Positions 17,663 through 25,938 of a DNA stretch of 45,151 nucleotides are shown piece after piece. The stretch covers positions 1 to 45,151 of the forward strand of contig WGCQ01000232.1 of NCBI GenBank assembly GCA_015493765.1. The letters run 5' to 3'. This DNA is from Deltaproteobacteria bacterium (GTDB taxonomy: Bacteria; Myxococcota_A; UBA9042; DTJE01; S145-11). The stretch's first letter is position 1. Each line of letters opens with the position of its first letter. The notes under the pieces are model-generated. The model was not told the DNA's origin. It made no database searches and saw nothing but the letters and a program-made list of their open reading frames with translations. Position numbers and translations under genes: made by a program.

Positions 17663-17700
17663 ACCCGGTCCACAGGGACATCCCACGGAGGTTACCGGGT
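17663..17700 (-). promoter_or_regulatory. Hairpin in the rpsB leader
   Basis: In the mRNA sense ACCCGGT (17700-17694) pairs with ACCGGGT (17669-17663), enclosing a smaller GTCC...GGAC stem. It lies between the promoter and the rpsB ribosome site. S2 is known to repress its own operon through leader RNA in enterobacteria; whether this hairpin does so here is inference. Confidence 0.4.
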
Positions 17701-17721
17701 GTGCGTCAATAAGTCCCGATA

Positions 17722-17750
17722 CAGATAACAAAAACAAGGAAATATGTCAA
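17722..17750 (-). promoter_or_regulatory. Sigma-70 promoter of rpsB-tsf-pyrH-frr
   Basis: On minus, TTGACA (17750-17745) and TATCTG (17727-17722) are separated by exactly 17 bases. The predicted start of transcription near 17715 leaves a leader of about 75 bases containing the hairpin. The promoter abuts the left end of the 179-bp element at 17752. Confidence 0.6.
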
Positions 17751-17751
17751 G

Positions 17752-17930
17752 CCCCAATTTACCTGACTAAATTCGGGAGACGGTTGCAGCACGCGGCCTA
17801 TCCACTTTGTCGTTTGCACCTGTGTGTGCTCGACGTACATCAAGTACGCCTGCGCTAAAATTGAGATCAACTCCTTGCATCCGAGCCCATTTCTGCACCC
17901 TTTGTCCTAAAATTTGACAGGTAATTCAGG
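17752..17930 (+). repeat. 179-bp inverted-end element, full copy 1
   Basis: Left end CCCCAATTTACCTGACTAAA, right end AATTTGACAGGTAATTCAGG; the ends are imperfect inverted repeats. The body aligns end to end with the copy at 39792-39970 in reverse orientation and has the same total length, with conserved blocks TACGCCTGCGCT, CTTTGTCCT-type and a small hairpin CGTAC-ATCAA-GTACG (17833-17847). No open frame of note. It occupies most of the gap between rpsB and the radical SAM operon. It is either a MITE-like non-autonomous element or a structured intergenic element. Confidence 0.8.
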
Positions 17931-17965
17931 ATTCCGAAAGGGCCAAGATTTTTTTAATACAACCT

Positions 17966-17973
17966 GCTATACT
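17966..17973 (+). promoter_or_regulatory. Extended -10 promoter for a leaderless radical SAM gene
   Basis: GCTATACT with a preceding TG-like context (CTGCTATACT) ends at 17973, only 9 bases before ATG 17983. A start of transcription near 17980-17983 leaves no room for a ribosome site, and none is visible, which points to a leaderless or near-leaderless message. Confidence 0.45.
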
Positions 17974-17982
17974 ACCGCCCTG

Positions 17983-19413
17983 ATGCGTGTGTTTCTGTTA
18001 TACGCCCCCTACCATCACAAGGCATTCGAGGAAAACATACGTACTGTAAGCAACGATTTCGGGGTGCTGCCACCACTGAACCTCGCCTATGCGGCTGCAC
18101 TGTTCCGCGAGGCCGGCTGTGAGGTAAGGCTGATGGATGCAAATGCCCTGCGTAGTACCGGGGACGAGGTTTTGAAGGAGGCACGGGCATTCGGACCAGA
18201 CCTGCTGGGCACCTACGTTTCTACATACATGTTCCACGAAACCCGTGAATGGCTCGGTTTCCTGAAACAAAACCTGGGACTCCCCGTGGTGGCGGGCGGC
18301 ATAAATTTACGCCTGTACCCCAGGGAAACCTTGTCCTGGGATGAATTCGATTACGGAATCATTGGGTCGGGGCAACGCTCGATCCGGGCATTTTGCCGGG
18401 CTTTTGAAAGTCATGCCGACATGTCGGGCATACCAGGCGTGGCCTACAAACAGGATGGCAACGTAATAATCCAACCACCGGAAGACGACGAACAGGATTT
18501 CGCCGGCCTGCCCCTGCCTGCACGGGACCTTCTGCCCAGGGGCGTGTACCAGTCCATAGTCTCGCAGTTGCAGGAATTCACCGTCATGCTGACGTCCACT
18601 GGTTGCAACAGGCGATGCAGTTTTTGCCCCATCTGGCGCAACCCTTTGCAATTCAAACCCGTGGACGCGGTGCTGATGGAATTCGAACACCTGGTCAAGG
18701 ACCTATTGATCCGGGAAGTGGACATATTCGATGCGGACATGGGGATGAAGCCCGCCAGGTTACGGGCTGTTGCCGAAGGGCTGCTGGACAGGGGCCTGAG
18801 TATTGACTGGTCGTGCAGGATGTCCATAGGCAGACACTTGACCGCGGACCTGCTGAATCTGATTGCCCGGGCAGGGTGCCGTCGCATATTCGTTGGCATA
18901 GAGAGTGCTGACACAGAAAAATTACACCGTGGCCTGAACAAGGTGATCAGCCCGGAAGAGGTCAAAAGGGTGCTGAACGATGCAGTGGACGCCGGGATCC
19001 GCCCCTTGGGATTCTTTATGACCGGACTGCCCGGTGAAACGTGGTCCAGCATGATGGCCACGGCCCGCCTGGCAGCCAGCCTGCCCCTGGATTACGCCCA
19101 GTTTTCCAGGTTGATTCCCAAACCCGGAACCGTATTGGCTGAACGCATCGCCCGGGAAACCGGCGTGGATTACTGGCGCGAGTACATACTGGGCAATGTA
19201 CCCGAGCGCAGGATCGGGTCTCCGTGGACCGGCCTGACGGAAAAGGAGATCGAAATCGGGACCAAGCTGGCCTATTACATGTTCTATTTCCGTCCGCGCA
19301 TACTTTACCGTACGTTTCGGGACCTGCGCTCGCCCAAGGAACTGTTCAAGTATGCCAGGACTACGATACGCATGGTATCCGACATGTTTTACAAGGACAG
19401 GGAAGACCGATGA
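17983..19413 (+). CDS. B12-binding-domain radical SAM protein
   Basis: 476 residues from ATG 17983 (MRVFLLYAPYHHKAF); an upstream in-frame start at 17914 would lie inside the repeat element. The N-terminal region (1-150) has the cobalamin-binding-type Rossmann pattern with PPLNLAYAAALFREAGCEV and VVAGGINLRL, but lacks a clear DxHxxG motif, so cobalamin may bind base-on or not at all. The radical SAM core (about 195-420) has CNRRCSFC (Cys208, Cys212, Cys215) for the 4Fe-4S cluster, with IFVGIES and GFFMTGLPGE downstream. Homologues of this class modify lipids, tetrapyrroles and natural products. First of three genes joined by ATGA overlaps with a second radical SAM enzyme and an aminotransferase. 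The substrate is unknown. Confidence 0.85.
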   Translation: MRVFLLYAPYHHKAFEENIRTVSNDFGVLPPLNLAYAAALFREAGCEVRLMDANALRSTGDEVLKEARAFGPDLLGTYVSTYMFHETREWLGFLKQNLGLPVVAGGINLRLYPRETLSWDEFDYGIIGSGQRSIRAFCRAFESHADMSGIPGVAYKQDGNVIIQPPEDDEQDFAGLPLPARDLLPRGVYQSIVSQLQEFTVMLTSTGCNRRCSFCPIWRNPLQFKPVDAVLMEFEHLVKDLLIREVDIFDADMGMKPARLRAVAEGLLDRGLSIDWSCRMSIGRHLTADLLNLIARAGCRRIFVGIESADTEKLHRGLNKVISPEEVKRVLNDAVDAGIRPLGFFMTGLPGETWSSMMATARLAASLPLDYAQFSRLIPKPGTVLAERIARETGVDYWREYILGNVPERRIGSPWTGLTEKEIEIGTKLAYYMFYFRPRILYRTFRDLRSPKELFKYARTTIRMVSDMFYKDREDR

Positions 19414-20384
19414 TATCAGGTATTGCAATACAACGGCTTGTCCGCGGGCTCCCAGTACCCCTTGCCGTCAGTTTCGTGATCACAAACCGCTGCAACTACA
19501 AGTGTGCCTACTGTGACCGGTGGCGGTTGCATACCCCGGAACTCAGCACATCCCAGGTCCTGACCATGGTACACGGACTGCGGGACCTGGGCATGCACTT
19601 CTTTCAGATCACAGGAGGCGAGCCGTTCTTGCGCCAGGACCTTGGTGTGATCTGCAAAACCGCCAAGGCCCTTGGCCTGTACGTGGGAGTGAATACGAAT
19701 GGCTCCCTGCTGAAGCCTGACAGCGAGGTGCTGAAATTCGTGGATCGGCTCACCTTCAGCCTGGACGGTCCAAGGGAGGTCCACGAGACTGCCAGGCCCA
19801 GGGGCTCTTTTGATGACGTGATGCGGGCAATCGAGGTTGCACAAAAAGCAGGGGTCAAGGTGGGAATTACCACCACAATCACCAGGGCCAACTGGGCATT
19901 TACCGGTTACATGGCGGACCTGGCAGCAAGGCTTGGTGTGAATATCGCATTCCAGCCTGCTTTCGAGTACGCCCTGTCCAGCGACCGCAAAAACACGTAT
20001 TCCCCGGAACCGTGGATGGTCAGGCGGGCACTGGCTGCCGTACGCAAGTCCACGGCCAGGGACGCGGTTACGAACGACAGGACCGTTATGGCGCTCATGT
20101 CGATGTGGCCCAGGGACCAGGGGCTGCAATGCGCAGGTGGCAGGCTGTTTTTCCGTATCGAAACAAACGGTGACTTATTGATCTGCGGAATCAAGGACAA
20201 ACCCGGGGGCAAACACCCGAACATACTGCTTAACGGGCTGGATAATGCATTGCAAATGGTACCCAGGCCGGATTGCACACGTTGTTACAACCACACCCGC
20301 CTGAAGGTCAACATGCTGTACACCCTGGCCCACGGCGACCTTGGGCTGCTGTCCTTGCTGGTAAAAAGGGTGTTTTTGCCATGA
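19410..20384 (+). CDS. Radical SAM protein with SPASM-like C-terminal cysteines
   Basis: 324 residues; ATG 19410 overlaps the preceding stop (ATGA) with GGGAAG upstream. The cluster motif CNYKCAYC (Cys28, Cys32, Cys35) is followed by FFQITGGEPFLRQDL (GGEP, SAM amine binding) and LTFSLDGPREVHETARP, the classic MoaA/SPASM-type core. The C-terminus has further cysteines (LQCAGG, LLICGIKDKPGG, CTRCYNH) in the region where SPASM auxiliary clusters bind, with the spacing of a short or incomplete SPASM. Such enzymes often modify peptides or act on sugars or sterol-like lipids. No precursor peptide is visible nearby. Product unknown; the operon suggests action in the same pathway as its neighbours. 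Confidence 0.85.
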   Translation: MISGIAIQRLVRGLPVPLAVSFVITNRCNYKCAYCDRWRLHTPELSTSQVLTMVHGLRDLGMHFFQITGGEPFLRQDLGVICKTAKALGLYVGVNTNGSLLKPDSEVLKFVDRLTFSLDGPREVHETARPRGSFDDVMRAIEVAQKAGVKVGITTTITRANWAFTGYMADLAARLGVNIAFQPAFEYALSSDRKNTYSPEPWMVRRALAAVRKSTARDAVTNDRTVMALMSMWPRDQGLQCAGGRLFFRIETNGDLLICGIKDKPGGKHPNILLNGLDNALQMVPRPDCTRCYNHTRLKVNMLYTLAHGDLGLLSLLVKRVFLP

Positions 20385-21595
20385 TACGGGCATTGAGCCG
20401 ACGGACAATCACGGCCTATCCCGGCGAGGTCCGGGATTTGCTTGATGCGTGGCTACGCATGGATGTGCAACCGCGCGAGGCCATACAACGTTTCAAAACC
20501 GAATTTGCCGGCCTGCTTGGCGTAAAATACGCAATACCAACCCCCAACGGCAGGAGTGCCCTGCACGCCATCGTGAACAGTTTGGGCCTGGAGCCCGGAT
20601 CCGAGGTAATCATCCCGGCCTACGAGGACAAAAGCGTGCCTGATACCGTAATTGCGGCAGGGTTCCGCCCGGTGTTTGCGGACATTGACCCCGAAACCCA
20701 GAATATTGACCCGAAAGAGGTAAAACGATTGATCAACCGGCACACCAGCGCGGTTATCATTGCACACATCTTTGGAAACCCCGCACCGGTCCAGGAAATC
20801 CGGGCAATACTGGAGCCACGCGGCATCAAGATGATCGAGGACTGTGCCCATGCAGTGGGGACCAGCATACAAGGACGTCCGGCCGGTTCCATGGGTGATG
20901 CGGCGTTTTTCAGTTTCCACCTGACCAAGCCTTTCATGACATTCGGCGGCGGCATGGCGGTGGTAAGAGATGCAGATATTGCATCAAGCGTCGAACAAAT
21001 GGTGAGCCACGGTAAACCGGACACCTGGGGGCTGGCCCGCCGCATGGCATCCGCCGGTCTGCTGAAGGCCGTTACGTCAAAGGCTGTCTTCCCCTTTGTG
21101 GGTTATCCATTGGCCCTGATACAGGAACACTTGGGCCAGGGACTGACCCGGGCCTATGACAACACGCTGCGACCCTTCACCCGCACCGGAGGCGGCCCGT
21201 TTAACGCGATCCAGGCCGTGATTGGCCTGGGAATGCTGCAATACCTGCCCCGCATGCTGGAGCAACGACGCAGGCTTGCGGCCCTGCTGGACAAGCTACT
21301 GGCCCCCGGTGTCCCCAGACTGCAACACCGGGAAGGCTCCAGCATCTATTTTTACCTGGTGTTTGCCCGGGAAACGGCCAAAATACGGCGGTATTTATTG
21401 CGACGTGGACTGGACACGGGCATTCATGTAATGCGCAACCTGCCACTGATGTTCAATGACCCCTCGCCTGCACCCAACACGGCATGGGCCTGGGAACACA
21501 CTATCCAGGTGCCCTTGCACGAGTATCTCGATGAAGGTGATATAAGGTGGATGGCAGGTTTGCTGAACGCAGCCGCTGTTAGATTCAAATATTGA
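20381..21595 (+). CDS. DegT/DnrJ/EryC1/StrS-family PLP aminotransferase
   Basis: 404 residues from ATG 20381, overlapping the previous stop (ATGA). The family transfers an amino group from Glu/Gln to a keto-sugar nucleotide, in polysaccharide or antibiotic sugar synthesis. Visible features: PTPNGRSALHAIV (PLP phosphate loop), GSEVIIPAYEDKSVPDTV, IEDCAHAVGTSIQGRPAGS and SFHLTKPFMTFGGG, where Lys183 is the expected Schiff-base lysine. The C-terminus is shorter in conserved motifs than typical sugar aminotransferases. Paired with two radical SAM enzymes, an unusual substrate (sugar, polyol or lipid head group) is plausible. The stop lies 6 bases from the end of the convergent sulfatase gene. Confidence 0.88.
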   Translation: MIRALSRRTITAYPGEVRDLLDAWLRMDVQPREAIQRFKTEFAGLLGVKYAIPTPNGRSALHAIVNSLGLEPGSEVIIPAYEDKSVPDTVIAAGFRPVFADIDPETQNIDPKEVKRLINRHTSAVIIAHIFGNPAPVQEIRAILEPRGIKMIEDCAHAVGTSIQGRPAGSMGDAAFFSFHLTKPFMTFGGGMAVVRDADIASSVEQMVSHGKPDTWGLARRMASAGLLKAVTSKAVFPFVGYPLALIQEHLGQGLTRAYDNTLRPFTRTGGGPFNAIQAVIGLGMLQYLPRMLEQRRRLAALLDKLLAPGVPRLQHREGSSIYFYLVFARETAKIRRYLLRRGLDTGIHVMRNLPLMFNDPSPAPNTAWAWEHTIQVPLHEYLDEGDIRWMAGLLNAAAVRFKY

Positions 21596-21601
21596 GCATA
21601 C

Positions 21602-23812
21602 CTATGGTGCCGGGACAGCCTTTTTGGTGTTTTTCCGGCCATGCGCAGGCATTATCCTAAATATCAGTAGATTCAACGCATCCGTTAGGGGTCGGAAAAT
21701 GGACTTGTGCCTGCCATACAGGTCGTGCCTGTCATGGATATCCGTACGCCATTTGAACACCTGGATCGCGTTATGCCGCAGGTCCCAGACCATGTGAAAC
21801 GACTCTGTTGCCACCCCGACCCACCACAAGGCCCGTTTATGTCTAACCGCCCTTTCCGGTATGTACATGGTCTGGAAAACGCGGTCCACCGTGTGCGCGG
21901 CGGGGTCAAACAACACTGGCACCAGGCTGTTGCCTCGAAAACCAAGGGACTTGTCCGGTTTCCGACTGAACAGGTTCACCAGGGTAGGTGTTATGTCCAG
22001 CAAGGAGGCCAGTTGTTCCCTGCGACCCGGTTTGAAATCGGTATCGCAGAAAAACAAGGGTACGTGCACCACAGGCGTGTATATATCAGCGCCATGGTGC
22101 TTTCTGCGGTGCCTGCGGTCAAAGGATTCCCCGTGGTCAGCAGTGATGATGAAAAGCGTATCACGCCCCAGCCTTGCCTGTGCGGCATGCACGATCTTTT
22201 TGATCTGGGCATCCACGTACAGAATCTCGGCATCATAGCGGTCCGCTTCGGACTTACCAAAACGCCTTGTCCGTGGTGGCTGCACATGAGGGCCATGGGT
22301 ATCATAGATGTGGACCCACATGAACAAGGGCCTTTGGGCCTTCTTCATCTGTAAAATCGCCTCCCTGGCCACATAACTGCCATTATGATAGGAGGGCCTG
22401 TGCCAGTAAGGTATCGCCTTGAAATCCACAATCTCAAAGCCAGCGGTCAACCCCTTCCACCTTTTGAAATAGGTTGTGGGCAGCACGGCCACGGTATGAA
22501 ACCCCAGGGTCCCCATGATTTGGGCAAGCATCCTGTTGTCCGGCAGCAGTTCAAACGGGATACGGCGCTTGCCCCTGCGCTTTATTTCCGGGTCGAACCG
22601 GGACGTAAATATGGAGGGAAAGGACAGCCTGGTGCTGGGGCCCTGTGAAAATGCCGCATCGAAATATACACACTGTTTTATAAAGGTATTTAAAAACGGC
22701 GTGGTCAACCGTTTGTATCCGTTAAAGGAGCAACGCCTGGCATTCCAGGCATCCACAGTGATCAGCACGACATTACGTCGGTGGAATGAGTCGGGAACAG
22801 GGAAATTCCACCTGTGAATACCCATGGCCTGGTTCGCGGGCAGGTCCTTACCGTCGCAGTTCTCATCAATTCCGTTACCCGGGATCTCAGGCGCACCGGT
22901 GAAGACATGGGGATTGAACGGGGCACAGTCCCCGTCCCCCAGGATGGATATCTGGCCGTCACCGTCAAAATCAAGGGTTACTTTTAATATACGGTAGCAA
23001 AATGACGACAGGTTCCCGTTTGCAATTGCCGCCCTGGATGCATCGCTGGGTATGGCAAAAGCCAAAAACAGGACAGACAGGCCAGATAGTACGTAGTATG
23101 CCCAAAGGCCCAGGGGGATTGCGAGCCTTTGTAGCCGACTCGATACCCGGGGCAGTAGTATCACCAGGAGTGCGGGGACAAGTGCCGCCAGGGTAATAAC
23201 CTTGCACCACCCGATAACCCGCAAGGCCTTTACAAGTGAGGGCGTCAGGAGGATCGCCACGACCAGGGCCAGCAACAGTATAAAAAGCACTGTCCATGTA
23301 TTAACAATGTATTTTATCAGGTGGGTCTTTGTAGATAAGGCATCCGTGCCCCTGTCCAGCAGTTCGGTCAACCACAACCATGCCAGCCAGCCTACCACGG
23401 CCATGACCACGGCAACCAGGGCAATGGCCATGCCCCGGTAGGTGTTTGTCCTCATGGAGGCGATAATGTGGTTATAAGACAGCAAGACAGCCTTGTACAG
23501 GACGGTCGTAACCACTGCGCCGGCCAAAAGCCGGTTGGCAAAACGGGAATTAGCCGGATTTGCGGTAAACAGGGTATGAAAACCGGATATTATGGCCTCG
23601 CGTTTCCGTGGCCTTAGCACAGATACCAGTCCTGTTATAACCGGTGCAGCCCAGACACCGACCAACAGGATAACCGCCACATCCACCATGCCGACCCACA
23701 GCCTGGCCAACATCCCCCCGCCGGAACAGGCCATATCAAATACAGAGGCAAACAGCGCCAGGCACAAGGTCCCCAGTTGGACAGCGCCTATCCTGGATAT
23801 TAAGGCTCGCAT
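21602..23812 (-). CDS. Membrane-bound sulfatase/phosphotransferase with a MopE-type calcium-motif insert
   Basis: 736 residues from ATG 23812 (MRALISRIGAV); a longer frame to 23962 begins in repeat-derived sequence. Six or so membrane helices occupy 1-260 (for example VAVILLVGVWAAPVITGLV and VLFILLLALVVAILL). Then DFDGDGQIS (281-289) and DGDCAPFNP with GNGIDENCDG (293-321) give an Asp-rich motif like that of MopE or thrombospondin-type calcium loops. The alkaline-phosphatase-superfamily domain starts at about 346 (NVVLITVDAWNARR; Asp354 as metal ligand), with FSQGPSTRLSFPSIFTS as the probable nucleophile region and IITADHGESF as a metal motif. The Cys-x-Pro-x-Arg sulfatase signature is absent, so transfer of a phospho-group to lipid or glycan is as likely as sulfate hydrolysis. 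Convergent with the aminotransferase operon. Confidence 0.8.
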   Translation of the reverse strand: MRALISRIGAVQLGTLCLALFASVFDMACSGGGMLARLWVGMVDVAVILLVGVWAAPVITGLVSVLRPRKREAIISGFHTLFTANPANSRFANRLLAGAVVTTVLYKAVLLSYNHIIASMRTNTYRGMAIALVAVVMAVVGWLAWLWLTELLDRGTDALSTKTHLIKYIVNTWTVLFILLLALVVAILLTPSLVKALRVIGWCKVITLAALVPALLVILLPRVSSRLQRLAIPLGLWAYYVLSGLSVLFLAFAIPSDASRAAIANGNLSSFCYRILKVTLDFDGDGQISILGDGDCAPFNPHVFTGAPEIPGNGIDENCDGKDLPANQAMGIHRWNFPVPDSFHRRNVVLITVDAWNARRCSFNGYKRLTTPFLNTFIKQCVYFDAAFSQGPSTRLSFPSIFTSRFDPEIKRRGKRRIPFELLPDNRMLAQIMGTLGFHTVAVLPTTYFKRWKGLTAGFEIVDFKAIPYWHRPSYHNGSYVAREAILQMKKAQRPLFMWVHIYDTHGPHVQPPRTRRFGKSEADRYDAEILYVDAQIKKIVHAAQARLGRDTLFIITADHGESFDRRHRRKHHGADIYTPVVHVPLFFCDTDFKPGRREQLASLLDITPTLVNLFSRKPDKSLGFRGNSLVPVLFDPAAHTVDRVFQTMYIPERAVRHKRALWWVGVATESFHMVWDLRHNAIQVFKWRTDIHDRHDLYGRHKSIFRPLTDALNLLIFRIMPAHGRKNTKKAVPAP

Positions 23813-23920
23813 CGCAATCCAATTAACACAATACGACCATCGGGTCAAACAGGGGGGCGGACACTGCAAGTTTCTAATACGAGGGTGTTGTTTTGATAGA
23901 TTTAGTGACGAATTCGGAAA

Positions 23921-24005
23921 TTTGTGTATTTTGTAATACTTTGAAATACAAAGATAATTCAAGATGCCGGCTGGAAGCCGGCGATCCCAGGGGGGACTTT
24001 ACACA
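23921..24005. repeat. 85-bp dispersed repeat, copy B
   Basis: Same 85-base sequence as 14738-14822 with about five differences, including the GCCGGC-TGGAA-GCCGGC hairpin (23966-23982). Here it is joined directly to a truncated copy of the 179-bp element (24006-24096), so the two repeat types occur as a composite. It lies upstream of both the sulfatase and dnaG. Confidence 0.85.
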
Positions 24006-24096
24006 CCCTCAATACGCCTGCGCTCAAATGGGCTCATTTCTTTGCATCTGAACCACTTTCAGCGTACTTTGTCCTCAAATTTGACAGGTAATTTGG
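24006..24096 (+). repeat. Truncated 179-bp element (right half)
   Basis: From CTCAATACGCCTGCGCTCAA to TTTGACAGGTAATTTGG it matches the right half of the full copies; the left half is replaced by the 85-bp repeat, and the small central hairpin is lost at the junction. It lies about 70 bases upstream of dnaG, just before the dnaG promoter. Confidence 0.75.
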
Positions 24097-24105
24097 AAAA
24101 ATTTC

Positions 24106-24136
24106 TTGACATTTCCATATATATTCGTAGTATAAT
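24106..24136 (+). promoter_or_regulatory. Putative sigma-70 promoter of dnaG-rpoD
   Basis: TTGACA (24106-24111) and a perfect TATAAT (24131-24136) with a 19-base spacer, longer than the ideal 17; TAGTAT (24128-24133) would give 16. Ribosome site GGAGGG follows at 24153-24158. Confidence 0.5.
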
Positions 24137-24169
24137 ATCCGACCCTTTTTCTGGAGGGCGTGCGTCTGT

Positions 24170-25924
24170 ATGCCGCGCGGTGATTTTAACATTGCTGTCC
24201 AACAGGTCCTGGAACGGACCGACATTGTTGATATAATCTCGGAGTATGTCCAGTTGAAAAAGAGCGGCCGGGATGCCTACAGCGGCCTGTGTCCGTTCCA
24301 CGAGGAAACAGCCCCGTCGTTCAGTGTAAACCGGGCCAAGGGCGTGTACTACTGCTTTGGTTGCAAGGCATCGGGTAATGCAATCACCTTTCTGTCTGAA
24401 ATGTTGGGCATAAGCAGGGGTGAGGCCATCAGCAAACTCGCAGAACGTACTGGTGTGCAATTACCACAGTACGACCGTAAACATGCGGACGTAATCAGGC
24501 ACGACCGGGATGTGTTACGCCAGGTTATGGATATTACCGCACGGGAATTTCGGGGATTACTGGGCAATAGCACCGGCAAAATCGCCAGGCAATACCTGGA
24601 TAAGCGCAAGATGGCCCCTGATACAATCGAACGTTTTGGCCTGGGTTTTGGGGGCGGCACAGGTGACCTGGTGGGTAAACTCAGGACAATCCAGGGCGGC
24701 CTGCGTATGGCTGCATCCTGCGGCGTGGTAAACCGCGGTCCTGATACGTACAACCGATTCCATTCCAGGCTGGTTTTTCCTATTCGCAGCAGTGACGGCA
24801 CGGTGGTGGGCTTCAGTGGTCGCTGGCTGGGCGAGGGGGATGCGCCTAAGTACCTGAACACATCGGAAAACCCATTGTTTCACAAGGGTAAACTGCTGTT
24901 CGGACTGGACCAGGCCAGGCAATCTATTCGCAAATCAGGTTACACTATCCTGGTGGAGGGTAATTTTGATGTCCTGGCCATGCATCAGAATGGATTTGCA
25001 AACACCGTGGCACCGCTGGGCACGTCTGTAACACACGACCAGATCCGGACAATCGCCAGGCTTGGCAGGAGGCTGGTGGTACTGTTCGACGGGGACTCGG
25101 CAGGCCGCAAGGCAGCATTGAGGCTGGCAGGGCTATGTGCCCAGGCAGGCGTGGACGGACGGGTCGCCGTGTTGCCACGTGGCGAGGACCCGGATTCCAT
25201 GCTGGCCGCGGGGCGCAAGAACGAAATCCGGAAGGCTGTGGACGAGGCGATCCCGATTTTTGACTACTATATCCTTACACTACAGGCGGAATACGGGACA
25301 GGACCGGATGCAATCACCTTGCTGGCCGGCAGGCTGCGCGAGTTGACCTCCGTGGTCAAAAACCGCCTGACCCTGGAGGCCATGATTGACAGGGCTGCCA
25401 GGCTATTGCGTGTGGATCGCAGAAACCTGGCCAGGACACTGTACCAAACCAGGCAAGCGGGGGATGCCAGGACAACGGCTGCGACATCGCACAGGTTCAA
25501 AGGGCCGGAGGCGGACCTGGTGGAGTGGATGCTGAGGGACCCGGGACTTACGGACATTGTGATCGAAAACGGCGGTGAAACCCTAATCAGCGACCCTCAA
25601 TTGGCGGACCTGGTCAGGCAATTGATCCTGGCATACGAGGAAGGCAACGATTTTGCCGGTCTGGTGGCTGACAGCGATGTCCCGTCCGGCCTGAAGGACA
25701 GGCTGATGAGTGCGGTGATGGATACGGAACCAGTGGACCGCCAGACATCGGCACACGCACTGAACCAGGTATTGCTGAGCCTGGAACTGCGTAATTGCGA
25801 AACCAGGTTGCGTAAACTGACCGCACGGATCAAAAACGGGGACGGGGAAGACGGTGCCAGGAAACAAGCATGGGAATTGAGTCGGCGTATAAACGCCTTG
25901 CGTATGGAATTGAAACGTAAATAA
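24170..25924 (+). CDS. dnaG: DNA primase
   Basis: 584 residues; ATG 24170 with GGAGGG 11 bases upstream. Synthesises RNA primers at the replication fork. N-terminal CHC2 zinc finger (CPFHEE...YCFGCKASG, about 41-65), catalytic core with the RNA-polymerase-like basic patch, and a TOPRIM domain with [11 protein letters not shown] (Glu263) and [14 protein letters not shown] (Asp307, Asp309) that binds catalytic magnesium. The C-terminal helicase-binding domain (about 440-584) is diverged and the protein is slightly shorter than the E. coli enzyme (581 residues there, similar). rpoD follows 14 bases later, the usual macromolecular-synthesis operon without rpsU. Confidence 0.97.
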   Translation: MPRGDFNIAVQQVLERTDIVDIISEYVQLKKSGRDAYSGLCPFHEETAPSFSVNRAKGVYYCFGCKASGNAITFLSEMLGISRGEAISKLAERTGVQLPQYDRKHADVIRHDRDVLRQVMDITAREFRGLLGNSTGKIARQYLDKRKMAPDTIERFGLGFGGGTGDLVGKLRTIQGGLRMAASCGVVNRGPDTYNRFHSRLVFPIRSSDGTVVGFSGRWLGEGDAPKYLNTSENPLFHKGKLLFGLDQARQSIRKSGYTILVEGNFDVLAMHQNGFANTVAPLGTSVTHDQIRTIARLGRRLVVLFDGDSAGRKAALRLAGLCAQAGVDGRVAVLPRGEDPDSMLAAGRKNEIRKAVDEAIPIFDYYILTLQAEYGTGPDAITLLAGRLRELTSVVKNRLTLEAMIDRAARLLRVDRRNLARTLYQTRQAGDARTTAATSHRFKGPEADLVEWMLRDPGLTDIVIENGGETLISDPQLADLVRQLILAYEEGNDFAGLVADSDVPSGLKDRLMSAVMDTEPVDRQTSAHALNQVLLSLELRNCETRLRKLTARIKNGDGEDGARKQAWELSRRINALRMELKRK

Positions 25925-25938
25925 AAAAAGAGGTGTGC

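Noticed and set aside
17641-17737. Extended rpsB start at 17737.
   Set aside because: It would add 32 residues unlike any S2 N-terminus and translate through the promoter/leader hairpin; the internal ATG 17641 has a perfect ribosome site.
17752-17930. Integron attC site as an explanation of the 179-bp element.
   Set aside because: No GTTRRRY/RYYYAAC core sites were found at the ends, and the elements do not alternate with single promoterless genes.
24081-24086. TTGACA inside the right end of the repeat element as an outward -35 box for downstream genes.
   Set aside because: No -10 hexamer occurs at suitable spacing at 17915, 24081 or in the copy near dnaJ; dnaG has its own better TTGACA at 24106.
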